A DNA stretch of 64,000 nucleotides from Psychrobacillus sp042944905 (GCF_042944905.1 NZ_CP168496.1:868001-932000); one strand, 5' to 3'; positions 15,839-25,658 are shown, numbered from the stretch's first letter. Numbers and translations: made by a program. The notes: generated by a model not told the origin, from the letters alone.

Positions 15839-16246
15839 GTTAGCAGGAATTTCAGTGTGATTTTCTTGTTTGGCAGGTGAGTCGTTGTTATCTTCTGGTA
15901 AAGACTCTTCCGATTTCGGTAGTTTTTTCTGTTGAGATTTTGGGAAAGCTTGTTTTGCCTCTGATTTTGAGTTGCAATCTTGCACGTTTTCATTATAATA
16001 TTGCACACTTGTCATTGCGCCTTCTTCTACCATACGATTGTCGTCTGGATCGTGTGGATCCGAAAAACCAGCTTTCGTCATTTGTGTCGGTTTATGCTTT
16101 TTCGAATCCATATAAGAATTGGCTTTTGTTTTTGTATTTTTCAATGTCGTTTTAGCTTTCTCTCTGTTTTCCATTTTTCTTAAATACATAATAGCGAATG
16201 CAGCTATACCACCCATTAAGAAAGATCGTTTATTTCCTTTAACCAT
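15836..16246 (-). CDS. Hypothetical membrane-anchored protein
   Basis: Not recognised. From the chosen ATG at 16246 (MVKGNKRSF), one short hydrophobic segment (SFLMGGIAAFAIMYL, about 8-22) is followed by a long, charged, low-complexity tail rich in K, S, E and Q, with FSDPHDPDDNRMVEEGAMTS in the middle. Two other ATGs lie slightly upstream (16252 and 16261); GGGAG spacing fits 16246 best. Probably a small inner-membrane protein with an intrinsically disordered domain. Confidence 0.6.
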   Translation of the reverse strand: MVKGNKRSFLMGGIAAFAIMYLRKMENREKAKTTLKNTKTKANSYMDSKKHKPTQMTKAGFSDPHDPDDNRMVEEGAMTSVQYYNENVQDCNSKSEAKQAFPKSQQKKLPKSEESLPEDNNDSPAKQENHTEIPAN

Positions 16247-16448
16247 TCTCATCACTCCCAATTAGTTAATTACTATAGTTTACCCTCATCAGAAGTTAGT
16301 CAAACATATCCAGTTGCAAAACTAACTTGTTTTTTGGATCAAACTAGTAAAATTAAATGTTTATATGTGAAAATAGCCACACCACCTATAAGAAGTAATT
16401 TACAACCTTTTTGCACGTTGGAAGTTAATCCGAAATATGGTTTAATTA

Positions 16449-16493
16449 TTACAAAGGTGTTACTGGTGCCTGGCACCAGTAACGCCTTTGTAA
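16449..16493. repeat. GGTGCC palindrome, copy 1
   Basis: Two 22-base arms with one mismatch around a central T: outer TTACAAAGG-GTTAC, inner TGGTGCC/GGCACCA. Located between the hypothetical gene and the GDSL esterase gene. Confidence 0.9.
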
Positions 16494-16547
16494 TATAATA
16501 TGAATTTTTTGGTGAAATATTAATAATGGTAGAGAGGAGAATAAGAA

Positions 16548-17612
16548 TTGAAAAGGTTTTTTTCGTTAATTTTTATAGCAGTCTTTATGGTATTTAGTGT
16601 TTGGACATCTTCTGTTGAAGCAGATAATGTAAAGATCGACTATGTGGCGTTAGGTGATTCTATAGCATCTGGGCATACACCATATGGGGTAAAGGTAGGT
16701 AGAGGTTTCACAGATATAATCAGCGAAGCACTTGCTAAGGAAGGAGTACTTGGTTCGTTTACGAAAGATTTTGCGTCTTCTGGTGAAACAAGTGCTGGAT
16801 TGTTGGAAACATTAAAACGGAATGACGTGCAACAATCACTTAAGGAAGCTGAACTTATTACAATTATTAGCGGAGCCAACGATTTTATTGATGAACTGTA
16901 TAATCCGGAGGACGAGAGTATACATGTGGATATTTCCAAGGCAACAGCTCTTTTAAATAAGGTAGAAGGTAATCTCGTATCTGCAATACAAAAAGTGAAA
17001 GCCTTAAATCCTGAAGCGGATATTTATTTGTTCGGTTATTTCTTTCCATTACCACATTTGAAGGATGCAGATTCCAAATTCCAATTACAACTTGCTTTTA
17101 ATATTGTAAATTCAAGGATGGCGAGTATTGCTAAAAATGAGGGGATTCATTTTGTGGATGTTGCTTCGGCATTTGACGTAAAAGGTACTTATTATTTAGA
17201 AAATCCACAAGATATTCATCCGAATGAGGCTGGTTATCAAGTCATAGCAGATCAATTTTTCAAAAACTACAGCATTCCCTTGAATGGCTTCTTTCCAAAT
17301 CCTACTCTTGAATGGGGCAAAAAAATAGAGGAAATGGAATTAGTGGCAGCCAATAAAAAATGGATTGTAAAGTTAAACAAAAGTGTAGATCCTGCTAGTG
17401 TCCAACATTCGGTTTTCGTAGTGAAGGATGGAACTCAGCTTATGAATATAGTCAAAGAAGTATCCATAGATAATCAGAAACAAATTATCATAACGCCACC
17501 TAAACAAGGCTATAAACCGGGATTGTACCAATTGATGATCACCAATAATCTAACTGACCAACTTGGGAAGCCGATAGAAAAAACTGTTTTAGTGACCTTT
17601 AAAGTAAAATGA
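16548..17612 (+). CDS. Secreted SGNH/GDSL-family esterase or lipase
   Basis: 354 residues with a signal peptide (FFSLIFIAVFMVFSVWTSSVEA, cleaved about residue 25). SGNH blocks: VALGDSIASG (nucleophile Ser38), FASSGETSAG, ISGANDF (block III, oxyanion Asn) and DIHPNEAGY (catalytic Asp-x-x-His, about 222-230). The last ~100 residues (from NPTLEWGKKIEEM) form a beta-rich, Ig-like add-on with PASVQHSVFVV and VLVTFKVK. Likely hydrolyses extracellular esters or deacylates wall or lipid substrates. TTG start with RBS AGAGGAGA. Terminator follows. Confidence 0.88.
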   Translation: MKRFFSLIFIAVFMVFSVWTSSVEADNVKIDYVALGDSIASGHTPYGVKVGRGFTDIISEALAKEGVLGSFTKDFASSGETSAGLLETLKRNDVQQSLKEAELITIISGANDFIDELYNPEDESIHVDISKATALLNKVEGNLVSAIQKVKALNPEADIYLFGYFFPLPHLKDADSKFQLQLAFNIVNSRMASIAKNEGIHFVDVASAFDVKGTYYLENPQDIHPNEAGYQVIADQFFKNYSIPLNGFFPNPTLEWGKKIEEMELVAANKKWIVKLNKSVDPASVQHSVFVVKDGTQLMNIVKEVSIDNQKQIIITPPKQGYKPGLYQLMITNNLTDQLGKPIEKTVLVTFKVK

Positions 17613-17620
17613 TAAAGAAT

Positions 17621-17662
17621 AGAGCCTTCGAATATTTCAATTATTTGGAGGCTTTATTTTAT
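17621..17662 (+). terminator. Terminator of the GDSL gene
   Basis: AGCCTTCGAATA, short loop, TATTTGGAGGCT, then TTATTTTATTT. Confidence 0.75.
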
Positions 17663-17666
17663 TTGT

Positions 17667-17719
17667 ATTATTACAGAATTATTACGGGTGCCTGGCACCT
17701 GTAATAATTCTGTAATAAT
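17667..17719. repeat. GGTGCC palindrome, copy 2
   Basis: The most perfect copy: two 26-base arms with one mismatch around a central T. Outer arm ATTATTACAGAATTATTAC, inner GGTGCC/GGCACC. Lies between convergent genes. Confidence 0.92.
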
Positions 17720-17785
17720 GGACATGATGAAAAGAGTGGTTGAATTTATGGGGCACCCACTCTGTATTAGATATGTGATATTTTT

Positions 17786-18886
17786 CTAGAGTTTAACTTT
17801 GTCGGCAAATTTATAGGAGTTTTTCCCGCTTTTCTTAACTTCGTACATAATAGAATCTGCTTGTTTCAATAATGTGGATATATCTTGTTCTTGATCATTT
17901 TGTGAATATTGAGCAATTCCTATACTTGGAGTTACTCGAATTTCTTTATTTGAAATAAAGAAGGGATCTTGGAAAGAGGAAATAATTCTTTCTGCTACAA
18001 AAATGCAAATATCTTTATCTGCATTAGGTAATAGAATTGTAAATTCGTCACCACCCAATCTTGCTACGAAATCATTTTCACGAACACTGTTTTTTAAGAG
18101 TAAACTAACCTTTTTCAGTAGTTCATCTCCTGCATCGTGTCCGAGTAAGTCATTAACACTTTTAAAGCCGTCTAAGTCCAAAAACATTATTGCAAAACAA
18201 TCGTTAGCTTTGAAGGAATTTTTCTGTATTTGATCCAATTTACTTAAGAAAAATCTTCTATTTGGAAGTTTAGTTAATTCATCCTGATAAACAAGTTCTT
18301 TCACTTTATCTTTTTGTACATTTCTGTACGTTACATCTTTTGCAATGACCTCTCGCGCCGTGCCCCCGTTATATTCAATTTTAGTAGAATTGATTTCCAA
18401 ATCAATGATTTTTCCATCTACCCTTTTTACTTTGACGGAATGGTTTTCTATTAAATCTTCCATATTCTTCATATCCCCTAAGAAGTCGTTATCTGGGTTT
18501 GTGGAATGAAAGTGGAACAGTTCCTTCCAATTTTGACCGATTAAATCTACGTAGCTATTTGCGCCGATTAGTGTTGCGCTAGCTTGATTTGCATAAAGAA
18601 TTTTAAAGTCTTTATGAATCAAAATAGCCTCTGGATATAAATCAATTAGGCGGCGATATTGTTTTTCTTTTTCTTTCCCCTTTTGTAATACTCTTTTACC
18701 TAAGTAAAGTAAATATAAAGTCAACCCAATTTCTATAAAAGAAAATCCTGTGTCCAGCATCCAGTTTAAGAAATCATCATTTTTTAAATCAAAATACTCT
18801 ATAAAACTATTATCAAAAATGTCTACCAAAGATAAACTAATTAATATAAAAATCAATAGCCCAATATTCTTTGTGATTTTTTTCAC
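17786..18886 (-). CDS. Membrane PAS-GGDEF diguanylate cyclase
   Basis: 366 residues: two helices (about 8-30 and 46-62), a PAS domain (about 82-190, IDLYPEAILIHKDFKILYAN) and a GGDEF domain (about 198-360). The active site RLGGDEFTILLP is intact, the substrate residues LTKLPNRRFF and LDLDGFKSVND are present, and a product-inhibition I-site RxxD is five residues upstream (RENDFVARLGGDEF). It should make cyclic di-GMP in response to a signal sensed by PAS or membrane. It opens a four-protein c-di-GMP region (8.4-25.3 kb). Confidence 0.9.
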   Translation of the reverse strand: MKKITKNIGLLIFILISLSLVDIFDNSFIEYFDLKNDDFLNWMLDTGFSFIEIGLTLYLLYLGKRVLQKGKEKEKQYRRLIDLYPEAILIHKDFKILYANQASATLIGANSYVDLIGQNWKELFHFHSTNPDNDFLGDMKNMEDLIENHSVKVKRVDGKIIDLEINSTKIEYNGGTAREVIAKDVTYRNVQKDKVKELVYQDELTKLPNRRFFLSKLDQIQKNSFKANDCFAIMFLDLDGFKSVNDLLGHDAGDELLKKVSLLLKNSVRENDFVARLGGDEFTILLPNADKDICIFVAERIISSFQDPFFISNKEIRVTPSIGIAQYSQNDQEQDISTLLKQADSIMYEVKKSGKNSYKFADKVKL

Positions 18887-19081
18887 AATTTTCCCCTTTC
18901 ATTAATAGAAGTAAAGTGTGGAATAGTTTAAGGTACCCTTCCTTTAATACTAATGAGAGAGAATACTTTTACCTTATATCATTAGCGTTGCATAAAAATT
19001 TTAATCATTTGTCAAAAGAGACGAAATACCCAACTTGTGTAGAAGTCTGAATATTCCGAACTATGTTTGATTTTAATTTTT

Positions 19082-20467
19082 AAAAAAAGTCAAAGCAGCT
19101 ATAATTGGTAGCCCTTATCCACATTTTGTAAATTATTTATAATTTATACGAACTAGAAAATTGGATCATACGTTAAATCGTCTAAATGCTCCACCTCTCT
19201 TTCATCGAACTGTCTGACAATGTGCTGAAATTCTCTTTCCCAGTCGTACTTTTTACGCCCATTTGATGTTCTTGTGGGTGGTCTAAATAGAGCTTTTACA
19301 AATGCATTAAATGGCTTGAAAAGTAAGTTTTGAAGCGTTCCTTTTACATCTAAAAGAGGTCCTTCATGGTTTAATTTCAGTTGTAGTAAGACTTGTAAGC
19401 AATAGGTGATGAGCGCGATCCAAATTTGCGTGTACACGGCGTTTTGACTTTTTCCATAGAAGCTTTTGATTTTTAAGTGCTGCTTCATCCATTTGAAAAA
19501 CGTTTCGATTTTCCAACGATAGCGATATAAATCGCCTACTTCTTTAGCGGATAAATCAAAACAATTAGTAAGAATGATGATGTCATTTTCTTCGCTATCT
19601 TTTGTTTGGATTAATCTCACAGGGTTTTGCATCTTGGTCCCATTTTGCTCATTGCCTAGAATGACTTCTTGATCCGAGAAGATATGATTTTCTACGTCTG
19701 GTATTTGTTCGTTGAGTACTTCGATTTTCGCATTTTTCTTAAGTCGCGTAATGAAGGGAATCCCTCGATCACAAAGCACATCATACTGTTGATAGTCTGT
19801 ATAGCCTCGGTCAAACAGGTGAATCGCATCGGAGTCAATATCAACTAACTTGTTCATTTGCGTGCGATCTGCGTGTTTTGCCGGTAGAATTACCGCCTGG
19901 TCTGGAAGAGTCACATCTTTTGTGACAACCACTCGCAAATGAAGTCGAACACCTGCTTTTGTTTTCCGAAACGTTGCCCAAGGATATTGACTTAGACTCA
20001 TCGATATTGTAGAAGAATCAATGACAAGCAGCTTACGAATATCGCGAAGAATTGGTTCGTTACTTTTCATCTTCGACTGAATGGAAACGACGAGGTGACG
20101 AAAGACTTTTTCAAATATTGCCGGTGTTAGCAAGGATTGTTTACGTGAAAGCTGTGAATCACTGATGGCATCCATCTGAATAAACGTTTGAAATTCTTCC
20201 GTATCTTTGAGGTGTTTCGCTAACTTTTTCAGCGATTTTTTTTCATTTACCTGTGCAATGATAAACAGCTGAAGAAACTTGTAAGCAGTCAACTTTTTAA
20301 CGTAATGATCAAGATTTATAACGTTTATGATTTTGGAAAATGTTTTTTCATCTAATACATTTAGTAATTCATTTAGTGTGGATTTTGTGGTATCCTTATC
20401 CATGGTGAGCTCCTTTTAATTGGGATTTGGACAGAACTAACAAACCTAATTATAAGGAGTTTTTTTG
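19082..20467 (-). mobile_element. IS4-family insertion sequence (ends approximate)
   Basis: A transposase gene flanked by imperfect inverted sequences: the left edge reads AAAAAAAGTC...CTATAATTGG, and the reverse complement of the right edge reads AAAAAAACTCCTTATAATTAGG. Roughly 1.39 kb. No clear target duplication was found, so the exact ends are unsure. It separates two c-di-GMP genes. Confidence 0.6.
19153..20403 (-). CDS. IS4-family transposase
   Basis: A 416-residue DDE transposase. First Asp in LLVIDSSTISMSLSQYPWA (about 129-147), second in IHLFDRGYTDYQQYD, and the IS4 signature Y-(2)-R-(3)-E-(6)-K in YRYRWKIETFFKWMK. An N-terminal DUF4372-type region (LNELLNVLDEKTFSKIINVI) is present. 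No frameshift or stop is seen, so it may be functional. Start ATG follows RBS AAAAGGAGCT. Confidence 0.92.
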   Translation of the reverse strand: MDKDTTKSTLNELLNVLDEKTFSKIINVINLDHYVKKLTAYKFLQLFIIAQVNEKKSLKKLAKHLKDTEEFQTFIQMDAISDSQLSRKQSLLTPAIFEKVFRHLVVSIQSKMKSNEPILRDIRKLLVIDSSTISMSLSQYPWATFRKTKAGVRLHLRVVVTKDVTLPDQAVILPAKHADRTQMNKLVDIDSDAIHLFDRGYTDYQQYDVLCDRGIPFITRLKKNAKIEVLNEQIPDVENHIFSDQEVILGNEQNGTKMQNPVRLIQTKDSEENDIIILTNCFDLSAKEVGDLYRYRWKIETFFKWMKQHLKIKSFYGKSQNAVYTQIWIALITYCLQVLLQLKLNHEGPLLDVKGTLQNLLFKPFNAFVKALFRPPTRTSNGRKKYDWEREFQHIVRQFDEREVEHLDDLTYDPIF

Positions 20468-20563
20468 TGGAATGGAATAACAAATAGTGTAATAATTTTA
20501 GATATAAAGACTCTTGATAAATGATGTTTTAATTTATTGCAATGTTAATGACCTTATATGTAT

Positions 20564-22732
20564 TTATTCAGTTTTTTTATTCTTCTCTTTTTGCTTAAAA
20601 AAATTATAACGATCTACTTTAATAAAACTGCATTCCGGAAGGAGAGGAGACTTTCTTAATAGAATTGCAAATTTATTTAGTAATTGTGTTAATAAGGATC
20701 GCTCGTTTTCATCCATTGCGAACTTTATTCCATATTGAAAAATATTTGATTTTACTGATTTCATCCAAACAATTGAACCATAAAATTTTATCATATTTCC
20801 TAAAATTTCCGTTTCAAATTCTAAAATGATATCCTGATTTGTAGCTAACTTGATATCTGACAGGAATCGTAATCCTCCTAAACCTATGTCTTCAATCAAT
20901 ACTAGGGTATTTCCAATTTCTACTTTTTTACCACGTATTCGAATTAAAGTCATGTTTGCACTTAAAGGGAATTCGAGATTAACTCTGAAAAACTCGCGTT
21001 GATCTTCGAACGGTACCTCCTCACTAGAATCGATATTTTCTATTGGTTCTAATGTATCTTGCATTAATAAGGTTTCAAATTGGTCTGCAGGAATTGGTTT
21101 AGAAAAGATAAATCCTTGAATTGTACCACAATTATACTTATGTAATATTTCAAGTTGTTCACTTGTTTCTACCCCTTCAGCAACTACATCCATATTTAGA
21201 TGTTGTGATAATTGAATAATCATGTTTGTAAAAAAATTCATATCGTACTTATCAGACTGACTTAAATTTTGAATAAACGTACGATCAATTTTAAGCGTAT
21301 CAATTTGATCTTTAAATTGACGGAGAGTGGATAGGGAAGAATAGCCAGTCCCAAAGTCGTCCATTGCTATTTTAATTCCAATACTTCTAAGCTCATCTAA
21401 TATCGATAAGATATGCTTTTCGTTTTCTAAAAGCGAGGTTTCTGTTATTTCAATTTCTAAATAAGATGGATCTAAATTAGTTTCTTCTAAGACTTTTTTT
21501 ATATCAATAATTAGATTTTTTTCTAAAAATCGATTTGCTGAGAGGTTAATAGATATCGGAATTGCAGGTAAATTTGCATCCTGCCATGCCTTATTTTGAA
21601 GACATACAGTATGCGTAACCCATTTTCCGATTTCTGTAATTATACCAGTTTCTTCAGCTAATGGTATAAACTCATCAGGAGTAAGGATTCCCCATTCTGG
21701 ATGGTTCCAGCGTATAAGTGCTTCTGCTCCAATAATTTGATTCGTTTTCGTAGAAACTTTAGCTTGATAATACATCTCTAATTCATTTTGCTCAATTGCA
21801 TATCGAAGACTAGACTCTAATGAAAATATTTTATATGTTTGAGCATTCATTGATGAGGTAAAAACTTGATAATTGTTATTCCCCATTTCTTTTGCTCTGT
21901 TTACGGCAGAAGAAGCATTTTTCAGTAAAGATTGAGAGTCTTCTCCATCATTTGGATACACACTTATTCCGATACATGTCGTGACAAATAGATGATATTT
22001 TTCAATATAAAAGGGTTCCTCCAAGGCTTTAATTATGGTTTTTGAATACTCAATTATCTGATCTATTTGTAAGTTTGGTAATAAAATACCAAATTCATCT
22101 CCGACTATACGTGCTACTAAAACATCCCCTCCTACACATATTTGAAGCCTCTTAGATATTTGTTCAAGCAATTTATCACCTATAGCATGACCGAGGGTGT
22201 CGTTAATATATTTAAATCTATCCAAGTCCAAATACATAATAGCTAATTTTTGATTGAGGGTCCTGCTAATAATTAGATGCTTATCTAAATTTTCTACGAA
22301 GTGTCTTCTATTAGGTAGTTCGGTTAATGAATCATAAGATGCTAAATATTTGTTTAAATTTTCTGCCTTTTTGAAGTTGGAAATATCTTTTGCTATTCCA
22401 ATTATGCCTTTAAAATTTTTGTCTAAATCAGTAGGTATCATCGTTAGATTTATATTAAGCGTATGTCCATTTTTATGTATAAACTCAATATCTATATTTT
22501 GTGGATTATGTGTAAGTGAATCATAGAAAGCTTTTTTATATAAAGGGATTTTGTTTAGGGGAAGCATCGATTCAACTGTCCTAACCTCTGAAACAGCTGA
22601 ATAACCAAATAACTTTGGAAATATTTCATTACTATGGACTAAATCTCCACTTGTATTTAATAAAAAAATTGCATCAGGGTTATGTTCATAAAAAGAACGA
22701 AAAAGTAAATCAAAATTTTCTTGAAGCTCCAT
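20564..22732 (-). CDS. PAS-GGDEF-EAL-PilZ cyclic di-GMP protein
   Basis: Four domains in about 722 residues: PAS (10-120, PDAIFLLNTSGDLVHSNEIF), GGDEF (about 125-290), EAL (about 300-555) and PilZ (about 580-690). The GGDEF signature is altered to VGDEF (VARIVGDEFGILLP) and no RxxD I-site is visible, so cyclase activity is doubtful. EAL motifs are complete (EALIRW, EIEITET, DDFGTGYSSL, EGVET, FIFSKP). PilZ has the c-di-GMP-binding REFFR and DIGLGG (Ser of D/NxSxxG replaced by Gly). Best read as a phosphodiesterase with sensing domains. Start is ATG 22732 after RBS AAAGGAGATG. Confidence 0.9.
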   Translation of the reverse strand: MELQENFDLLFRSFYEHNPDAIFLLNTSGDLVHSNEIFPKLFGYSAVSEVRTVESMLPLNKIPLYKKAFYDSLTHNPQNIDIEFIHKNGHTLNINLTMIPTDLDKNFKGIIGIAKDISNFKKAENLNKYLASYDSLTELPNRRHFVENLDKHLIISRTLNQKLAIMYLDLDRFKYINDTLGHAIGDKLLEQISKRLQICVGGDVLVARIVGDEFGILLPNLQIDQIIEYSKTIIKALEEPFYIEKYHLFVTTCIGISVYPNDGEDSQSLLKNASSAVNRAKEMGNNNYQVFTSSMNAQTYKIFSLESSLRYAIEQNELEMYYQAKVSTKTNQIIGAEALIRWNHPEWGILTPDEFIPLAEETGIITEIGKWVTHTVCLQNKAWQDANLPAIPISINLSANRFLEKNLIIDIKKVLEETNLDPSYLEIEITETSLLENEKHILSILDELRSIGIKIAMDDFGTGYSSLSTLRQFKDQIDTLKIDRTFIQNLSQSDKYDMNFFTNMIIQLSQHLNMDVVAEGVETSEQLEILHKYNCGTIQGFIFSKPIPADQFETLLMQDTLEPIENIDSSEEVPFEDQREFFRVNLEFPLSANMTLIRIRGKKVEIGNTLVLIEDIGLGGLRFLSDIKLATNQDIILEFETEILGNMIKFYGSIVWMKSVKSNIFQYGIKFAMDENERSLLTQLLNKFAILLRKSPLLPECSFIKVDRYNFFKQKEKNKKTE

Positions 22733-22750
22733 GCAAACATCTCCTTTCAA

Positions 22751-23016
22751 GAATATAGATTAATAGAATTATTATTTGATTATATTTTAACCCTAATTTA
22801 CCTTAAAAACAAGACTTATTACTTTTTATTAAAAACCATAATAGGTAATGAGGATTATTAATAACTGTTTTTTATGAATAAACTGGTGCTACTATCGAGA
22901 AAGCTCCTTTAAGCTCTATTTCAAATTGTACTTACATATTGATTTTTAGGGTTTTCTTCATTTGTTTACATAGTGTAAAGTAGTTAGAGAAATTACTGAA
23001 AAGGAGAGCTTAAAGC
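22751..23016. other. Intergenic gap, 266 bp
   Basis: Divergent promoter region with no gene. A small palindrome TTTACA-TAG-TGTAAA lies at 22965-22979, about 40 bp ahead of the YdjM-like gene, and may be an operator. Confidence 0.4.
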
Positions 23017-23496
23017 ATGACAGGAAACACACACATCGTAGGCGGTATTGCAGCAAGTCTTGCTTTTGCACAAATCACAAATTATAATCCAGTCATTTTA
23101 GTTGGGGCGGGTGTCATTGGCGCGTTAATTCCAGATATTTGTCACGGAGGGAGCACAATCGGTAGAAAGTTTCCAATTGTATCGAAATTAGTTAATGGAG
23201 TTTTTGGCCATCGTTCTTTTACGCATAGTTTGGTCTTTTTGTTTTTAATGGGGGCTCTTTTACATTCCTTTTTGACGAATGAATCAATTACAGCTGGTAT
23301 TTTAATCGGAATGAGCAGTCATTTCATCTTAGACATGGCTACTAAAAACGGTATTAAACTGTTATTTCCATTAAATGTAACAGTGCGTTTTCCTCTCACT
23401 ACGAGAACAGGAGGAGCAGTAGAAAACCTAGTTTTTGCGGCATTAACACTACTTTCCTTCTATTTTGGATATGAAGCCTTTGCGGGGTATTTTTAA
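23017..23496 (+). CDS. YdjM-family membrane-bound metal-dependent hydrolase-like protein
   Basis: 159 residues with several hydrophobic helices. Starts GNTHIVGGIAASLAF, then GALIPDICHGGSTIGRK and FGHRSFTHSLVFLFLMG, the metal-ligand pattern H-x-x-x-x-H typical of the YdjM/DUF457 group; the last is MSSHFILDMATKNGIKLLFP. E. coli YdjM is LexA-regulated; the biochemical role of the family is unknown. RBS AAAGGAG upstream. Terminator downstream. Confidence 0.85.
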   Translation: MTGNTHIVGGIAASLAFAQITNYNPVILVGAGVIGALIPDICHGGSTIGRKFPIVSKLVNGVFGHRSFTHSLVFLFLMGALLHSFLTNESITAGILIGMSSHFILDMATKNGIKLLFPLNVTVRFPLTTRTGGAVENLVFAALTLLSFYFGYEAFAGYF

Positions 23497-23591
23497 GAAA
23501 TGAAATGTAGCCGTTCTTTTAGAGGGCCATTCAACATTTAATAAACACAATCACATAAAGTGGTACTAAAAAAATTTATTCTCCAAAATTT

Positions 23592-23634
23592 AAAAGCGCT
23601 CCAGTCATATTCGATATGCTTGGAGCGTTTTATT
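23592..23634 (+). terminator. Terminator of the YdjM-like gene
   Basis: AAGCGCTCCA-CATAT / ATATG-TGGAGCGTTTTATT. Confidence 0.85.
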
Positions 23635-23753
23635 ATTGTGAATCTTCGTCACTAGAATTCTTATGAAAGTAGCATTATATTGGAAAAAGCGAGATGAGAA
23701 ATGGATAAATAATTCAAAGAAAGTTCTCATTCATTTTTAGGTAATTAGGGTAG

Positions 23754-23981
23754 ATGCTTCCTAACGTATACACAAACATTGATCTTTCAATTTGCGATAA
23801 TGCGGAAGATTTGCCAGATTTTTTTTATTGTTTTTACCATAAGACAGAAGGAGTCGTAAGTGGTAAAAGTCTGGGGATTGCCATCGTAAAGGAAATTATA
23901 GAGCGGCATGAAGGACGTGTAAATGTGGTATGTAAAATCGGTGAAGGGAGCACTTTTACTTTTCATTGCCCGATTATTTGA
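23754..23981 (+). pseudogene. Histidine kinase ATPase-domain fragment
   Basis: 75 codons covering only the end of a HATPase domain: a decayed G1 region (SICDNAEDLPDFFYCFYHK, family DNG-x-G...FERFYR), then GKSLGIAIVKEIIERHEGRV (G2 box with one Gly lost) and GSTFTFHCPI. No HisKA, no RBS. A dead remnant of a sensor kinase. Confidence 0.7.
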
Positions 23982-24351
23982 AAGAATAGGTTGGAAGTAG
24001 AATCTGTATTTCTTAAAATGGGAAGTAGCGGGTTTATTTTGTCAAAATAACTTTCAATTTAATATGTGTAAGTACAAGTCCATCAATTGATATTATAAAT
24101 TGTATCTCGGTGATTTGGTTCGTGAAATTAAAATAAAGATAGTTTGCTACAGTGCGTGATAAAAAAACTATAATTTTAAATAATATGGTAGGTGAATGGT
24201 TATATAAAACTATTTTGTTTGGTCCGTAAATTTGACTTTTCAATTTCAACTGAATATTATTATGTATATATGTATCTAATTGCTTATATTAAATTAGTCC
24301 AAAATAACTATATGATTAAGTGGTGAGCACAAGTGAAAGGGAGTATACTTC
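23982..24351. other. Intergenic gap, 370 bp
   Basis: Nothing recognisable; AT-rich. RBS GAAAGGGAG for the next gene is at its right end. Confidence 0.4.
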
Positions 24352-25281
24352 ATGATAGAATTCAGGAAATTAGGTATTCGGAATATTCCTAAACTACTAT
24401 GGGTAGTAATTATGGTATGTTACGCTTTTCCTTTTTGTTTGGAGTTTTATATATCTGATAATAGTTTAAGTGAATCTCAAGGGTCATTCGCATGGTTTAT
24501 CTGCTTAATACCCTCTCTCATTTTTTCATATTATAAGGGATTTAAGGGCGGAACATTTTCGATTATTTTTGCTACCTTACTTCATGTGTTCACAAGAGTT
24601 GTTATTGAAAAAGAAATGATGACTGAATTAGAATATTATATTCAATTGGAAGTAATAATTGCAAATATTCTTGTAGCTCTTCCAGTTTGTTTTTTTGTGA
24701 ATAAATTACAAATAGAGAATACTAAGCTAGAAATCGCTTATAAAGATCTAGCTCATAAAAAAAATGAAATAAAAAGATTGGCATACATAGACCCTTTAAC
24801 TCAATTACCAAATAGACGTTTCTTTGACGAAAATCTGCTTAAAAACTTAACTAGTATATCGACAAGCGATGAAACATTAAGTATTCTCTTTATCGATTTA
24901 GACAGTTTTAAAGAAATTAATGATACGTTCGGACATGATGTTGGAGACCTTGTACTTCAACAAGTGGCGTTCATTTTGACAAGCTGTGTTCCTGAAAATG
25001 ATTGCGTAGTAAGATTAGCAGGGGATGAATTTATCATCACGCTTCCTCTATTAGATAAAGAAAAAGCGGTCAAAATTGCTAGCACCATTTTACATGAATT
25101 AAAGAGGTCATTTGATATTAAGGACCATCAAGTAATGGTTACACCAAGCATAGGAATTGCGGTATATCCAGAACATGGACTAGACGCTGCATCATTGATA
25201 AAGCATGCTGATAAAGCTATGTACCAAGCGAAAAAAGCAGGGAAGAACAATTATGCGGTATGTGAGACTGTGTCTCAGTAA
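24352..25281 (+). CDS. Membrane GGDEF diguanylate cyclase
   Basis: 309 residues. The N-terminal ~125 contain about four hydrophobic helices (LLWVVIMVCYAFPFCLEFYI, FAWFICLIPSLIFSYY, GTFSIIFATLLHVF, VIIANILVALPVCFFV), then a short coiled coil and a GGDEF domain from LAYIDPLTQLPNRRFF. The signature is AGDEF (VVRLAGDEFIITLP), a variant seen in active cyclases. The expected RxxD I-site position reads PEND, so feedback inhibition is probably lost. Monocistronic. Confidence 0.88.
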   Translation: MIEFRKLGIRNIPKLLWVVIMVCYAFPFCLEFYISDNSLSESQGSFAWFICLIPSLIFSYYKGFKGGTFSIIFATLLHVFTRVVIEKEMMTELEYYIQLEVIIANILVALPVCFFVNKLQIENTKLEIAYKDLAHKKNEIKRLAYIDPLTQLPNRRFFDENLLKNLTSISTSDETLSILFIDLDSFKEINDTFGHDVGDLVLQQVAFILTSCVPENDCVVRLAGDEFIITLPLLDKEKAVKIASTILHELKRSFDIKDHQVMVTPSIGIAVYPEHGLDAASLIKHADKAMYQAKKAGKNNYAVCETVSQ

Positions 25282-25300
25282 CGGAAAATTACATATAAAA

Positions 25301-25346
25301 TAAGTTGCTCCTTGTCATGTTAACCATGTTTGGGAGCAACTTTTTG
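25301..25346 (+). terminator. Terminator of the GGDEF gene
   Basis: AAGTTGCTCC...GGGAGCAACTTTTT with an internal CATG/CATG stem. Confidence 0.85.
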
Positions 25347-25658
25347 TATTGATATTTGAGTTTTGACAAAATATGGCGTTTCCTAACTAAAATGTGACAG
25401 TTCTTTTCCATATAATCAACTTAGAACGAATAATAATTTCTTTGAGAGAAGAGTAGAATGAAAATATAAAATGGACGAGAGTGATACACTTCCTATGACG
25501 GTATAGATAACCTTTTTTACAAATAAATTGATTATATCTGCAGATATAGTAACAACGGATACAACGTAGTATGTGAATTGGACAATTTATACTTACACGA
25601 CTACATTTGAGTCTCAAGGCGGAAGCGCAGAAGGTGATAAAACAAAACTCACTCTCTA
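25347..25658. other. Decayed DNA upstream of the relic module, 312 bp
   Basis: No intact gene. Short stop-interrupted stretches such as IISADIVTTDTT and FESQGGSAEGDKTKLTL look like extracellular-protein sequence and may be the ruined middle of the gene whose tail survives at 25659-25887. Confidence 0.35.

Noticed and set aside
15577..16008. Long frame on the minus strand over the repeat and terminator
   Set aside because: It overlaps the terminator and a better-supported gene and reads through tandem repeats; no RBS.
19082..20467. Composite transposon including neighbouring c-di-GMP genes
   Set aside because: Only one IS copy is present and no second terminal repeat is seen.
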